Below are positions 46,520-60,311 of a DNA stretch of 64,000 bases, in pieces (within the stretch, counting starts at the first letter, position 1; each line of letters starts with the position of its first letter). Made by a program: the position numbers and the translations under genes. The notes beneath the pieces were generated by a model, which was not told the DNA's origin, did not search any database, and saw nothing but the letters and a program-made list of their open reading frames with translations. The stretch is from Neurospora tetraspora (lineage: Eukaryota; Ascomycota; Sordariomycetes; Sordariales; Sordariaceae): contig NW_026944384.1 in the NCBI RefSeq assembly GCF_033439725.1, positions 2,046,001-2,110,000 of the forward strand, written 5' to 3'.

Positions 46520-49012
46520 TCACCAATCATCAACATCCCCATCCCACTGATCCCCCACATCCGCCCATCCACACCCCCACCTCCTCCCGCCCGTCTCACC
46601 ACCAGTTCTCAAATCCGCCGCCTCCTCGCGACCCTCGCGCCAGCAGCGCACAAGGTAATCGTCGCTGGCCGTCACCAAGCTGCCATCCAGCGCCCACGTA
46701 AGCGCGCCCACCTCCTTCTCGTGTCCGCGCACAAGCGGCGTGCCGCGGCGGATGATGGGCGTGTTTGATGACTGATGATGATGACCGCCCTTGATGCCGA
46801 ACAAGCTCGCTGAGGAGCTAGTTCCCGGTCGTCCTCCTCCTGACGAGGAGGACATGGAGAACAAGGATGACGAAGACAGAAGGGAGGTGGTAGCGCTCCG
46901 GGTAAGACGCGGACGAGCGGGCGTGACGGGAATGCATGATGTGGGTTCGCCGACGAGGTAGGACTCGTCGTCTTCTTGTTGGCCGGGGTGCTGGCGCTGC
47001 CAAGCGAAGGCTTCTTTGATGTAGCGCTCGTCAGTGGGGAAGAGGACGGCGGCGCCGTCGCTGCTGCCGACTGCGAGAAGTTCCGAGTGGCCGTTCCTAG
47101 CGGGCCGGATGGCGGATTTCACGTAAAAGCTAGTTGCGTGAAAGAGCCGGTGGCGGAAGCCGTAGAGCGGACCGAGACCCTCGTGCGCGGTGCCGTGGTT
47201 GTGGTGTCGACGGCGCGGGGGTTCCTCGCCGGGACGGGCGGCGGCGAGCTCGACGGCGTGGCCGAGGACGAGGTGGGCGGTGCTGTAGGCGTAGACGGTG
47301 TTGTCTTTGCAGAGGGTGTAGAGGCGGGAGCCGTCGCCGCCGAGGGCCATGGAGGAGATGCCAAAGGGACGCCAATTGGCGTGGCTGGGCAGGGGCGCTG
47401 TGAAGGAGACGGGCGTGCTGTACTTGTGGTGGCGGCTGGTGTGCACGGCGCGGATGTCCCAGAGCTTGACGCTGGCGTCGGCTTCGCACGCTGTGAGGAA
47501 GAGGTGTTCCCTACCAGGAGGAAGGAATTGGAGAGCGGTGACGGAGACTTCACCAAGGCGACCAGGTACCTCGCCTATCCGGGCCACGTCGACGTTACTG
47601 GCGCCGGGAAGCAGATTGCGAGCCTGTTTCTGGGGAATGCGTGAGTGGGCATCATAGATGCTGTTAACGACGCAGCCCGGGTTAGGGGTGCGAGGAAGAC
47701 GAGCGTGAAGGCCAGCTTCTGAGCGGATAGCAACGTCTTGCACAGGACCGCCTCGGCAACGGAGATCCCAAATCTGTACGCTGCCATCTCTACTAGTGGT
47801 TGCAAGGACAGAATTGGCGCCGCGGCCCGGCTGGAAACGGACTTGTTTGAGGGATGCGGTGTGGTGACCTAGGATCGAAATGGGCTGTTGTGTTACGAAG
47901 TCCAGTACCTTGCCTGTTTGGTCACCAGAAGCTGTGGCAAGAAGCAAGTCATCGTCGGAGAAGGCCATGTCAATGATGGCGTTGCCATGCGCCTGGAACG
48001 ACATGTTGATCTGAGAGAACTCGTTCTGGGTGTCTAGCAGACGCACATACCCTTCCTCGTCACCTACAGCAACAAGACTCTTGGCTTTGAGGTGGTTAGC
48101 AAACGGAATATCTCAGTACATGATGCATGCTGACTTACTATTGCAGCTTGTGGTGCAGAATGGGATGCTGCGAGGGTGTCCTTCGTGGCTGGTCATAAAG
48201 TGAGCGTCTTCACGGCGACTATAAAAGTCTGCTGTTTCCGATCTCCAGTCTGTTCACCGAGTTAGCATGAGCTCGCTCGCCCGAGATATATTTTTGTAAA
48301 ATCACATACCGGAAACTGGGCATGACATAGTCCTGTTTCCAGCACCAGGCATACCACCTGTCATTCGCTGCACCAGTTGAGCTCCCACTCCCCGACGGTC
48401 CAACTGTATAGGCGCCCGGTTTGGCCGACGCCGTGTGGTTGGCAACTCTTGCTCATCATCATCATCACTTTCTTCCGACTCAGCCTCATCTTCATCGAGG
48501 GCCAATTGGGATGGCAGCTTTCGAATAGAATGGATGGGACTGCCGAGGCGATGGCGCCTCAACTCGGGAGTCGGAAGTAACGCTGGGGATGTGGCCGCAG
48601 GAGAGGGTAGGTGGGATACGTGAGATGCCTCAGCCCTCTTGGGTGTTGAAGCATGGGTAATCTTTCGACGCTTAGAGCTCCTCTGGCCATCTTGAAGGCT
48701 CGGTAACACATCGGGGATTTCCTCTTCCGAGATGGGCCTGAGAGGGCTGGATGGTGTATGGGATCGTTCTAGGAGAGGACCGGCTAGATCACGAAGAGCC
48801 CTTTGGGAAGCGCTGGGGTTGTTGTTGGCTATGACTCGGGGAGTAAAGAAGCGCCTGAATTTCCTGGGGGTGATGGACGGGTTTCGACGTTCCTTGGCTG
48901 AGCTTCGCGGAGGAGGAGAGGATGGGATTGGGGGGATATTGTTGCTAGTGTTCAACGACGACGAGCTCTTGACTCCCAAAGGGGTTGAAGCGCTGTTGGG
49001 GTTATCGGCCAT
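46520..49012 (-). CDS. cdt2: Cdt2/DTL-like WD40 protein, CRL4 substrate receptor
   Basis: Exons 49012-48310, 48249-48139 and 48084-46520 give 792 aa. The N-terminal ~235 residues are disordered and basic (PSITPRKFRRFFTPRV, later a DEDEAESEESDDDD acidic run). WD40 repeats then run to near the C-terminus. Two carry the WDxR box used to bind DDB1: VQIWDLR and VKLWDIRAV. Other repeat cores are VAVGDEEGYVRLLD and LLLATASGDQTGKVLD. A Ser/Gly-rich insert precedes the last repeat (GSLVTASDDYLVRCW). By family it would direct Cul4-DDB1 ubiquitin ligase against Cdt1 and similar targets during replication. Most of it fits Cdt2 best; another DWD-box WD40 protein is possible. Confidence 0.82.
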
Positions 49013-50028
49013 GGCGAAAGAATTCTCTTATGCAACAAGATAGAGACGAGGTGTACGGGGCCGGCGACGCTGGATGCGCGCGACCTGGCAGCGAGGGGCC
49101 GCCGATGGGAAGGGTACACGGAGACAGAGAACAGGCCGCGGTGATGGATATTTGTACAAAGTCAGTTGAGCATAGCTGGCGCAGAGGTATCGCTGGCAAT
49201 TGTTGACTGGATGTTGGATAATCGAAGTTGCAGGCTAGGCTATGTGCATGTGCAGAAAGGCTGAGCTTGAAGAAGGACGGGAGGTCGTCGTTGAGAGACG
49301 AGGTAGGCGGCCGGGGGGTTAGGTATTGGCGTTGAGTCTATTGGTTGGCCGAAGTGGTCGATGGAGTCTCTGGGTGAAGTGGTGTCTATGTATGTCGGTG
49401 TCTGTGTCCGAGATGCCTTCAGTTACTTGAGATTGAATGCGTGGAAATGATGGAATTGGCGGGGATTCGGTTTCTGTTGTGGATTTGCGTGCTTCAGTTG
49501 TCGCTTCGCTGAGTCTGAGTTTGCCGGGCAACCAAATCGACAGCCAAACCTGACCTTGGACCTGAACTCTGAACACCTCCAGTGGGCAAAGGCTGGGCGT
49601 GTGGTCCGCAGCGGCCGGGGGGCCCTAGAAGGTATGCGGTTTAGTGCTCCATCAGGAACGCGAGACGCGGAACAAATGACGCGCTGGATCGCGAAAGCTT
49701 GATGGCTTTTCGTCCCATAATCGCGGTCGCTGGAGACATGAAGATTGGTCAATGCACTGCCGTTCAACCGCGCATGTCTGACCCACTCTGACGGGGCCGT
49801 CTTGGTCGTTGCCCCACCAGCCGTTGGAGACTTCAGTTGGAGTCCAGTTCCTTATCGCTTATCGCCCTGCAGCCGCCATCCAAAAAAATCATCCTGCAAC
49901 GACGACCCTGCAATCCCTGCGCTGCGAGTGCTGGAGGGAAGTCAAAGGCCACTGCATTTCCACCAAGTCACCAGGTCGTCTTGCTCAACAACACCAGTCG
50001 GCCATTACCCGACTAGAGCACCGACACC
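49013..50028. promoter_or_regulatory. Divergent promoter region of Cdt2 and Spb1
   Basis: A 1.0 kb head-to-head spacer without a recognisable gene. It must hold both promoters and leaders. Confidence 0.5.
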
Positions 50029-52731
50029 ATGGCGATTCAAAAGAAACACGGCAAGGGCCGTCTTGACAAGTGGTACAAGCTTGCCAAGGAGAAGGGTTAT
50101 CGTGCCCGTGCCGCCTTCAAGCTGATCCAGCTCAACAAGAAGTATGGCTTCCTCGAGAAGAGCAAGGTCGCCCTCGATCTTTGCGCTGCGCCCGGTGTAA
50201 GTTATTAACCCCAAGTCCATCATGGGGTGAACTAACCGTGTCTGTGTCCGTCCCTAGTCGTGGTGTCAAGTCTGCGCCGAGACTATGCCGACAAACTCCA
50301 TCATCATCGGTGTCGATCTCGCTCCCATCAAGCCCATTCCCAAGGTCATTACCTTCCAGAGCGATATTACCACCGAAAAGTGCCGCGCGACTATCCGCAC
50401 TCATCTCAAGACATGGAAGGCCGACGTCGTCCTCCACGATGGTGCGCCCAACGTCGGTACCGCTTGGGTTCAGGATTCGTACAACCAGGCCGAACTTGCT
50501 CTGCACTCGCTGAAGCTGGCCACTGAATTCCTTGTCGAGGGTGGTACTTTCGTCACCAAGGTTTTCAGATCCAAGGATTACAACTCCCTTCTCTGGGTTT
50601 GCAACCAGCTTTTCGCCAAGGTCGAGGCTACGAAGCCCCCTTCGTCCCGTAACGTCTCCGCCGAAATCTTCGTCGTCTGCCGCGGCTTCAAGGCCCCCAA
50701 GCGCATTGATCCCAAGCTTCTCGATCCCCGCTCCGTTTTCGAGGATGTGGCCGGCCCCGCCCCCAACAACGAAGCCAAGGTGTACAACCCCGAGATCAAG
50801 AAGAGAAAGAGAGAAGGTTACGAGGAGGGAGAGTATATCCAGTTCAAGGAGATTTCTGCCAGCGAGTTCATCAACACTGTCGATCCCATCGCCATTCTCG
50901 GCCAGTACAACAAACTCAGCTTTGAGCAACCCAAGAACGGCGACGTAGCGTTGGCTGCCCTCGACAAACTCCCCGAAACGACCGAGGAAATCCGTCTCTG
51001 CTGCGCCGATCTCAAGGTGCTCGGCAGGAAAGAGTTCAAGCTCCTCTTGAAATGGCGTCTAAAAGTACGAGAGATCTTCGGCTTCCCCTCCAAGAAGACC
51101 CAGAAGGCGGCTGTCGACGAGGAGGTTGCGACAGTAGAGAACATGGATGAGGAGCTCAGGATTCAGGAGGAGCTGCAAAGGATCAAGGAGAAGGAGGGCT
51201 CCAAGAAGAAGCGCGAGAGGAGGCGCGAGAACGAGAAGAAGCAAAAGGAGATTGTGCGCATGCAGATGAACATGACTGCGCCCATGGATATTGGTATGGA
51301 GCAGGAAGGCCCCCGTGGTGAGGGTGCCATGTTCCGTCTCAAGACCATCGACCAGAACGCTGCCCTGAACAAGATCGCCAAGGGCAAGATGGCCATTATT
51401 AAGGAGGCCGAGAAGACGAAGGATTACGACTTTGGCTCCGACGGCGAAACCGACGAGAGCGACGAGGAGGCCGATCGTTTGGAGGAAGAGCTCGACAACC
51501 TGTACGATCAGTATCGGGAGCGCAAGGCGGCGGCCGATGCCAAATACCGTGCCAAGAAGGCCAGGAAAGAGAACGGCGATGATGAATGGGAAGGTGTATC
51601 TGGCGACGAGAAGGCGGGTAGCGACGAAGATGATGATGAGGAGCTTGAAGTGGACAGCAGTGATGACGATTCCGACTCAGAGGATGGTGAATCTGGCAAG
51701 AAGCTTATAACAGACCTGGACGGCCAGCCAGAAGAGAAGGATGGTCTGTCCAAGCGGGCCAAGAACTTCTTCAGTCAAGGTATCTTTGCCGAGATACCAG
51801 GGCTTTTGGAGGAGCCAGAATCTGAGGAGGAGGCTCAGGAGGCCGAGCTTGTTGAGGCTGTGGAGGAGCTCAAGGTTACTAAGAAGGAGAAGAAGGAAAA
51901 GAAGGAGGCTAAGGAAACCAAGGCCAAGAGCAAGAAGGCGGCTGAGGAGAGCGATGGTGAGGATGATTTCGAGGTTGTCAAGAACAACGAAGATGACGAC
52001 TGGGAGAACGTTGAGAAGAAGAAGAAGAACGGCAGGCCTGGTAAGTTTCACTCAGCCCCTCTTCAGTACAACCTGGTAAGGGCAATGGCTGACTATGACA
52101 AACACAGACATCGACATCATCACCGCCGAGGCCATGACCCTCGCTCACCAGCTCGCGACCGGCGAGAAGACGAGTTACGACGTCATCGACGACGGTTACA
52201 CCAAGCACGCCTTCAAGGACCGCGACGGTCTTCCCGACTGGTTCCTCGACGACGAGTCCAAGCACGACAAGCCGCACAAGCCCATCACCAAGGCCGCAGC
52301 GCAGGCCATCAAGGACAAGCTTCGTGCGTACAACGCCCGTCCCATCAAGAAGGTGGCCGAGGCCAAGGCCAGGAAGAAGTTCAAGCAGGCCCAGAGACTT
52401 GAGAAGCTCAAGAAGAAGGCCGATATGCTTGCCGGTGACGATGGCATGTCAGAAAAGGAGAAGGCTGCTAGCATCTCGAAGCTCATGGCGGGGGTTGCTA
52501 AGAAGACGAGGAGGGCGCCTATCAAGGTCGTCAAGGCTGCTGGTTCCAACAGGGGTCTCCAGGGCAGACCTAAAGGAGGTTCGTACTACGTTAAGGTCTC
52601 TCGTGTTGTCCATGGAATGATGATGCTAACTCGCTCTCACTACTACAGTCAAGGGCAGATACAAGATGGTGGATCCCCGTATGAAGAAGGAGTTGAGGGC
52701 GATGAAGAGGATTTCCAACAAGAAGAAATAG
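50029..52731 (+). CDS. SPB1: Spb1, AdoMet-dependent rRNA 2'-O-methyltransferase
   Basis: A nucleolar methyltransferase of 60S ribosome assembly (A-loop of large-subunit rRNA in yeast). Exons 50029-50196, 50258-52040, 52108-52578 and 52649-52731 give 834 aa, the usual Spb1 length. The N-terminal FtsJ domain has the catalytic tetrad in context: Lys in [21 protein letters not shown], Asp in [11 protein letters not shown], Lys in TFVTKVFRS and Glu in AEIFVVCRG. The SAM site DLCAAPG/SWCQV spans intron 1. A middle domain, charged coiled stretches, long acidic runs and the Spb1 C-terminal domain follow ([14 protein letters not shown]), with the tail [20 protein letters not shown] completed by the last exon. 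The start context is CACCATGGC. Confidence 0.97.
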
Positions 52732-53270
52732 ACGTCGTGTCCAGCAGCATAGTCGGTGGAAGTTTTAATTGCGATACCTTTTTACCTGTTCATATAGTTG
52801 TAGAAGACGGTTGTTGTGACAAGACAGATTTGGTTGTTGTTGTACATCAAAGGGGATTTGGTTGGATGGTCAATAAGAAGAGCAGCACTGTTGAAAGCTT
52901 TCAAGACGCCGTTCGTTTTACTTGGGTGCACATCACATCACATCACCCCTTCCATCTCCCACTTCGCAAACAAACCTCGGCCCTCGCGATCAAGAAGTTA
53001 TCGGCTCGTACGGTTGGGATATCGTTCCAGGACATTGCGCATGGGACGTCGATAAAAGGAGTCGATACCCGTAACTTGGATCCTGGTAGCTATGCTCATC
53101 TTGTTGTATTCCTTTTTTCACGGTATATCGAAGGGAATGGGATGATATTGTCGAGTGTCCCCGGCCCTTTAACGCTCGCGATGCTACTACCTAGGTCTCA
53201 CATTCGTGAGCAACTCTATGTATTCCATCTTAGCAAACAGTGATCTAATTGACCCTCGATAAGCATTACA
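52732..53270. other. Spb1 3' region up to the retroelement
   Basis: About 0.54 kb of normal composition, presumably the Spb1 3' untranslated region. The frame of the last Spb1 intron region stays open through here by chance. No gene. Confidence 0.5.
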
Positions 53271-53275
53271 AGCAG

Positions 53276-53641
53276 TGTGACGGCGCTGGCAGACTGGGTC
53301 TGGGTGCCATGCACGGATGTGCTGGAATGAGGTACATGGAGGATTCTGGGCATGGCACGGTCCAGGGATGCGAGCCATTCAATTGGCTATGCTAAGACTG
53401 GCTGTAGGGTGGATCTTAGTATGTGTAGGGTTTGCTATGTAGGTGAAGGGGATGCGAGTGAAGGGATTGGTTAATAGCGACCCGTATATGGGTCCCGCTA
53501 TCGCTTATACGACTAGGGTATTTATTTAGGTCTGTACGTTTATACCTAATTCTCTTCCTCTTTTCTTTTCTCTATTTAAAATCTTCCATTATAAATGGAA
53601 TCTTAGCTTTACCTTCGATTTACTTATATTGTGCCCTTATA
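53276..53641 (+). repeat. 5' LTR (366 bp)
   Basis: Starts TGTGACGGCG and aligns over its full length to the 3' LTR without net length change. Its first ~250 bases keep a near-normal base composition, unlike the matching part of the 3' LTR. Confidence 0.93.
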
Positions 53642-56600
53642 TTATTTTAGATTAACTTAATAATTACTTGGGAAGGTTAAATCTTAAACTGAAAACGAAA
53701 TTAGAAAGATTTATTATAAAAATTTAAAGTACTGAATATTTATAATAATAATAATACGATAGTACTATTACACTTAATATATAATAGCGCTAGTAGTTAT
53801 AAAAGTACTAAATAAATTGAGAATTGCGATAACGATCGTTAAAATGAGGATATTTCTAACGACGATTATAATAATACTTTTTTTAGAGAGGAGGGCGGAA
53901 ATAACGACGGAAAAGGAGGTTCTAATTCTCTAAATCCTAACCCTAAAAAAGAGGAAAATATAGTTATAAAACTGAAGTTTAAGAAGAAGGTCGCTATTAG
54001 CAATAAGTATAAACCTATCGACCCTATTATCAAAGATAATATATATAAAGTTATATAATTTAATAAAGAGTGTTATAATAGTTTTTACTTAAATGAAGAA
54101 CGTTCCTATAATAAATTTATAATCCTTTATAAGAAATCTCTATATTATATATATTATTAATTAAATGTATTTAATAAGGTATTAGTTAACGTAATTACTA
54201 ATACGGGAGAAGACGACGAAGAGTCCGAATTATCCTTTAAACTATTCGATTAATATATTACGACGGCGGTCGAAAATATTAAAACCTTCAATATTCGCTT
54301 AATTAAATATAAGGTTATTAACGATTTAAAATAGAAAATAGAAGAATTTGTTCAGTTATTTATTTACGATTCCGTCCCTAGCGTTCCTTTTTAAATACTA
54401 TTCCCCTCGAACCTCCCATTTTGTAGTTATTTAATTAAGGAAAAGTTTGCTGAATTATATTATAGAAACCCTTATGCTATATTCTAAGAATTTAAATTAT
54501 TATTTATTAAAAATATAGTATAGAAGGAGTAGGTATTAGAATTTTATTACCTTGTATCCTATTTAAATATTAAATTTAAAATTATTTATAATTAAGTTCC
54601 TACTTTAACTGACTAATATAGTACGCTTATAACTAACTCCGCTATAGTATAATAATTAAAAGACTCTCTTACAAAGAAGGAAGATACTATTAAAGGATTA
54701 AAAGATTTTATTATTAATTTGAATATTAATAAAGGAGTAACTAAGAATAAGAATAAAAGAAAGGCTAAAGAAACGGTCCTTCCTAATATTAAGAAGGATA
54801 TTAGCGAAGCTCCCCTTAAGGCTTCTACCCACTTTTTAACGTTACCCCCTAAGACTAATTTAAATAACGGAGAATATTCTAACTCCCATTACCATAATAT
54901 TAAGTAAGCCGACCCTGTTAAGTATTATAATTAGGATAAGGAAAATAATATATCCTTCGGAGCTTAGTACGATTTAATTTAAAATAAGTTCGAAATTAAT
55001 AATAATTATTATCTAACCGACTATAATAAGTTTCTATACATTAAGAATCGTTTAATTAGCTATATTTATTACAATTTAATATTCTATTTATGCGAAACTT
55101 ATTTGGATTAAATTAAAACCTACTCTAATTTAATAATTTACTTATAACGTTAATATTACGACCCTAATTAAGAAGAGAACGCGCTTTAGAATTTTATTAA
55201 ATTGAAAATAAAAAATAATAATAATTTTGACTTCTTTAAAAATAAATTTATTCGGAAGGTTAGTGAATATTAATATTTTAAAATTAAGTAGAAGCGGGAA
55301 TTATTCTAACGCTTTCTAATTAAATATAAAAAATAAATAGGCGCAAAGTATTGCGATTTATCTATTTCCTTCGAATTATATTATATAAATTGCTCCGGTT
55401 TTGGATAAGTATTAAAAACCTTCGTTAACGAGAATAAAGTTGGTTCTAAATTAGATAAGAATAATAATTCCGGTAGAGGTAATAAGGAATCCGGTTTTGG
55501 ATTTGCTCTTAAGCTTATTAATAGAGGCGGAGGTAATAGAGGAGGCGTTACTTATTAAGGTAGTAATTACGAAAAAGCTATTCGATTATTTAATAAGGGT
55601 AAATATTTCTTCTATAAAGAGAAGGGTTATATTAAACGCAATTATCCTAAGAAGGAGCGTTTCGACCGTAAATGCTGCGACTATATTATTGCTATTATCG
55701 ACCGTTGTTTAATTTATAAGAACGGAAATAATTAAATAGTTCTAATTACTTCGGCTACTTTAGCCGTTAACGAATAAAGAAATTAATTACTTTAGGTGAA
55801 TTAGATTCTTTTCTAAGGGAAGTATTGGTTATAAAGTAATAAAAAAAGGATAGATAAAAATATAGAAAAGGATTCAATTTAATACCCTGTCTAGGAGGGT
55901 AACCCTTATTTATTTAATATATTTTAATTAATAATATAATATTCTTATCCACTTTTAATATTTTAATTAATATAGGAGTAAATAGTTATTTATTTATTAG
56001 TACCGCTTTCGTTAAAAGATTGAAAAAATAATTATGAGTAGAATTTACGAGCAATTTTTTAATTCGAGGAATTAGCGACTATTAAGAAAAAATTAATTAA
56101 AATTTTAAAGAGGTTATTAAGGCCGCTTTAAAAATTTAAAACCGAACTATACTACCCGATTACTTTATTGTAGTTAATATAGTGTATAATATTATTATCG
56201 GCTAGAAATAGTTCAATCTCTATGATATTTAAATAAATTATATTAACTATCGCTTATTTTTCCCTTCAAAGTAGAAGTTAGACCGTAATTAGTTAAAGTA
56301 TTTTAAGGTTTAAGATTCGCCCGCTTCAATTAACCTTATATATTAGAAAGACGCTGAATATTGCGATATATTAATAGTATGGAAAAATAAAGGACGAGCG
56401 GATGGGAGGAATAGTAGATAAATAGCTCTTTAGTTTACTAGTAGTTATATTTTGACCGAATTTATCCTTTATAATTAACTTTTTCCTGACTATTGTAAGA
56501 AAGAATTCGATTAAGAGGTACGAAATTAATATAGACGCGAAGCGTGTTAGTACTGGAAGGAGATTGAGAAGTGTATCTTCGAATTTAAAGCTGTTTCCGA

Positions 56601-59600
56601 TTTTGAATTTAAGATAGTCTTTATTATTCCTGAAGATTTCAAATATACCCGGGATAAAGATATAGAAGAATTAGGTTATACCCGGCCGCGCTATTTTTTT
56701 AGAACCTTATTGAGATTTTTAAAAAGATTAATTTATTAAATAAAATGTAACGAAATTTGGTTAATTTTATTTACTTTATAGTATTATTTCTAGAATCCGA
56801 ATTGCGACCTTATTATTGAAAATAACCCGCCGAGGGTAAATAGGGATTGGATGTTTAAAGGATTCACTAATTAAAGCGCGATAATACTAGTTAGTATATG
56901 TATCGCCCTATTTAAATATGCGTATTAAATAGTAAATTTTTATACGGTCTGTTAAAAAGGAGAATTCGATAATTTATTCGATAAATATCTTCGAAATCGA
57001 TTAGTTTATTTAATAAAAAAGAATTATTAAAGATTTTACTTGGGAATTATTATTCCGTAACGAAAGGGAGTTCCGCGAAGAGGTTATCCGGATAATTCCC
57101 TTCGAATACTATAATGAAATTAAAGTTTTTAATAAATATAATTCGAATACGTTATTAGAATACCGATTGTATGATTATAAAATCGAATTCGATAAAAGTT
57201 ATTGATTGGAAGAATTTAATTATAGTCTCCTATATAAAATATTTTTCGACGAGCTAGAGGCCGTACGGAAATATATTTTAGAAAATCTATTGAAAGGATT
57301 TATAGAAGTAAATTTATTTTTTTAGGTTGCGCCCGTCCTATTTGTAAAAAAAAGTAGATAATAATTTTCGTTTCTACGTAGACTATTGGAAATTTAATGC
57401 TATTACTTATAAAGACCGTTATTTACTATTGTTAATCGAAGAAACTTTTATTAAAATAGTTAAAGTATAATAGTTTATAAATATCGATATTTGATAAACT
57501 TTTTACCGTATTCGAATAAAATTAAAGGATGAGGAATTTTTAAATATAAAGTATTATTATTTGGTTTTATTAACGGGCTTGTGAATTTTTAGAGCTTTAT
57601 TAATTCGGTCTTGGGTAAATATTTAGGCGATTTCTATATTATTTATATTAACGATATTTTAATTTATTGGGACACTTTAGAAGATTATTGAAATTATGTT
57701 TAGAAAGTCCTTCGATGTTTGAAAGAGGCCGATTTGTAAATAAATTTTAAAAAATATGAATTTTACGTTATTAAAACGAAATTTCTAAGTTTTATTATAG
57801 GATGAAATAATATTTCCGTTAATTTAAAGAAAATAAAGGTTATTAAGTAGTAGGCTATACCCTCTAATTTAAAAGGAATCTAATCCTTTTTAAGGTTTTA
57901 TAATTTCTATTGAAAATTTACTAAAAATTACGGCTATATAGCGCGCCCCCTTATAAACCTAACCTGTAAGGAGGAAGCGTTTATATAAATTAATAAATAT
58001 TAGGTTGCTTTCGAAGAATTTAAAAGATTATTTGTAGAAGCCCTATTATTAAAATATTTCCGTTATAATACTAAAATAAGGGTAGAGACGGATATTAGTG
58101 ATAGGGTATTGGCGGGAATATTATTATAATTATAAAAAAATTCTAAAGAATAGTATTTAATTATTTTCTTTTTAGAAATTATATAAAGCGTTGTGTACAA
58201 TTATTTTATTTATAATAAAGAGTTATTCGCTATTATTAAAGCCTTCTAAATATAACGACCCGAATTCGTTAGTTTTTAATAGAATAAACTATTTATAATT
58301 ATTATTGATTATTAAGTATTAGAATATTTTAATATTAAGCGCTTTCTTAATTTTCGATAAGTTAGATAGGTAAAGTTCCTTTCTTAATATTATTTCGAAA
58401 TTATTTACCGCCCCGGTATTAAGAATGCAGCTATAAACGCGCTATTTTGCAAGTTTAAAGACTTTAAAACCTAAAAAAATAAAAAGGATGTATATTGTAC
58501 GCTTTAAATATTTAAGTTCATAATAGAAGGAAGGGTTGAAATTTCTGCAATCGCTTCGATTTCGATAAGAAAGGGTTTTTTAAAGGAATTAGTTCCAATT
58601 ATAATATTAAATACGGAAAGTATAGAATTAAACCCTATTAAACTAGAGGAATATAAATTAATAAATTCGTTTATAAAAATTAATTACGAAGATAAATCCT
58701 TAGAGGAATATTGCGTCCGTATTTATAAATTAAACCCTGATTTCGTAATGCTTGCTAATAAATTACTAATATATTAAGACTGCTTAATTGTTTTCGATTC
58801 GGATAATTTACGTACTCGTATTATCAATGAAATATATTTAATACTATTTATAGCCTACCTGGAACGAAAAAAAATTCGAATAATCTTTAAAATTTGATAT
58901 TAGTAGTTCTATACAGTTAAAAATATTAATAAATTTGTATAGAATTATATAATATATAAAATTAGTAAGGTTCTTAAAAATAAAATACTGGGCCTATTAT
59001 ACTCAATTCCTCCGCTAGACCGAAAGTAAACGTTTATTATTATAGATTTTAAAAAAATATTAAAAAATAAGTACGGGTTTAATAATGTATTAGTAATAAT
59101 TGACTGCTTATTAAAATTATTTTAGGTTACCCTTTATACGAAAAACGCTACCGCTCGTAACGCTACTCGAATATATTACGAAGGGCTATACTACGTTTAT
59201 AGTATACCCGAAGAGGTAATTTCAGATAGAGGATTATAATTTACATCTGTATTTATGAACGAAATATTAAAATTAATTGGAACGAAATAGAAATTAATTA
59301 CCGCGGAATATAATTAAATAGCAGGCTAAGCGGAAATAATGAACGCTTATATTAATTAACGATTATAACCGTTAGTTAATTATTATTAAAACGATTAATT
59401 TAAAATTATCCCCGCTTTAAATATTGTATAAAATAATTTATTGTAGAATAGTATAAGTTTATCCCCTTATAAAATTATATTTAATTACTTTATAAAAATA
59501 CTTTTTAATTAGGAAGCCTATACTTAAGACCCTAGTATTCCCTAGACGGAGTAATTTATTCGGGAATAGATATAAAATTATACCTAATATATTCGAAGGT

Positions 59601-60311
59601 ATATTGTGTACGCTAAGGAAATAATATTAAAAGTATAAGAATAATAGGCGGTGTAAGTTAATAAGAAGAGGAGAGAGCCCGATTTTAAATTAGGAGATAG
59701 GGTTATTATTATTAAGAGGTTCTAATTTATAATTACCCGGCCTAGTAATAAATTCGATTTCCCTAATACCTATAATTATTATAAAATTATTGAGAAAGTA
59801 GGGTACTCCTACCGGCTAGAATTATTAAGAAGTTAGAAAAGTATTGACGTCTTCTACGTGGACTGCTTACGGAAATACGATAATAACCTACTTCCGGAAT
59901 AAGTATTCGAATGCTCCGGATTAATTAATACGGACGAGAATGGTAATTTTGAATAGGAGGTTGATAAAATTATGGTTTTTAAAGTAGTTAATAGAAAGTT
60001 CTTTTATTAAGTGGATTAGAGAAGTTAGGACCCTAATTTAAAATAGTATCTCGCTTTTAATTTTAAGTATATACCGAAGGTACTTTAGGACTTTTTTAAG
60101 GTTAACCCAGATACCCTGGGCCCGCCCCGATAGTTAATGAACTAGTTTAATGAAAATATAAAATAGTACGATAATAACGAATATTCTAAAGCGGAAGGAT
60201 TAAGGCGTTTATAACGTACTATGAGGAAGAAATAAATACGGTTTTATATATTAGTTTTATATAATTATCTAATAAAATTCGCGGACGAATCTTCTATATA
60301 GGGGGGGGTAA

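Noticed and set aside
52731-53243. Extension of Spb1 to 53,243 in the frame of the last intron
   Set aside because: Splicing at 52579/52648 restores the conserved Spb1 end and a stop at 52731; the longer frame reads intron and 3' UTR.
53520-60311. AT-rich block as centromere fragment or organelle insert
   Set aside because: It is framed by paired LTRs, a polypurine tract and target repeats, and the order of remnants fits Ty3/Gypsy.
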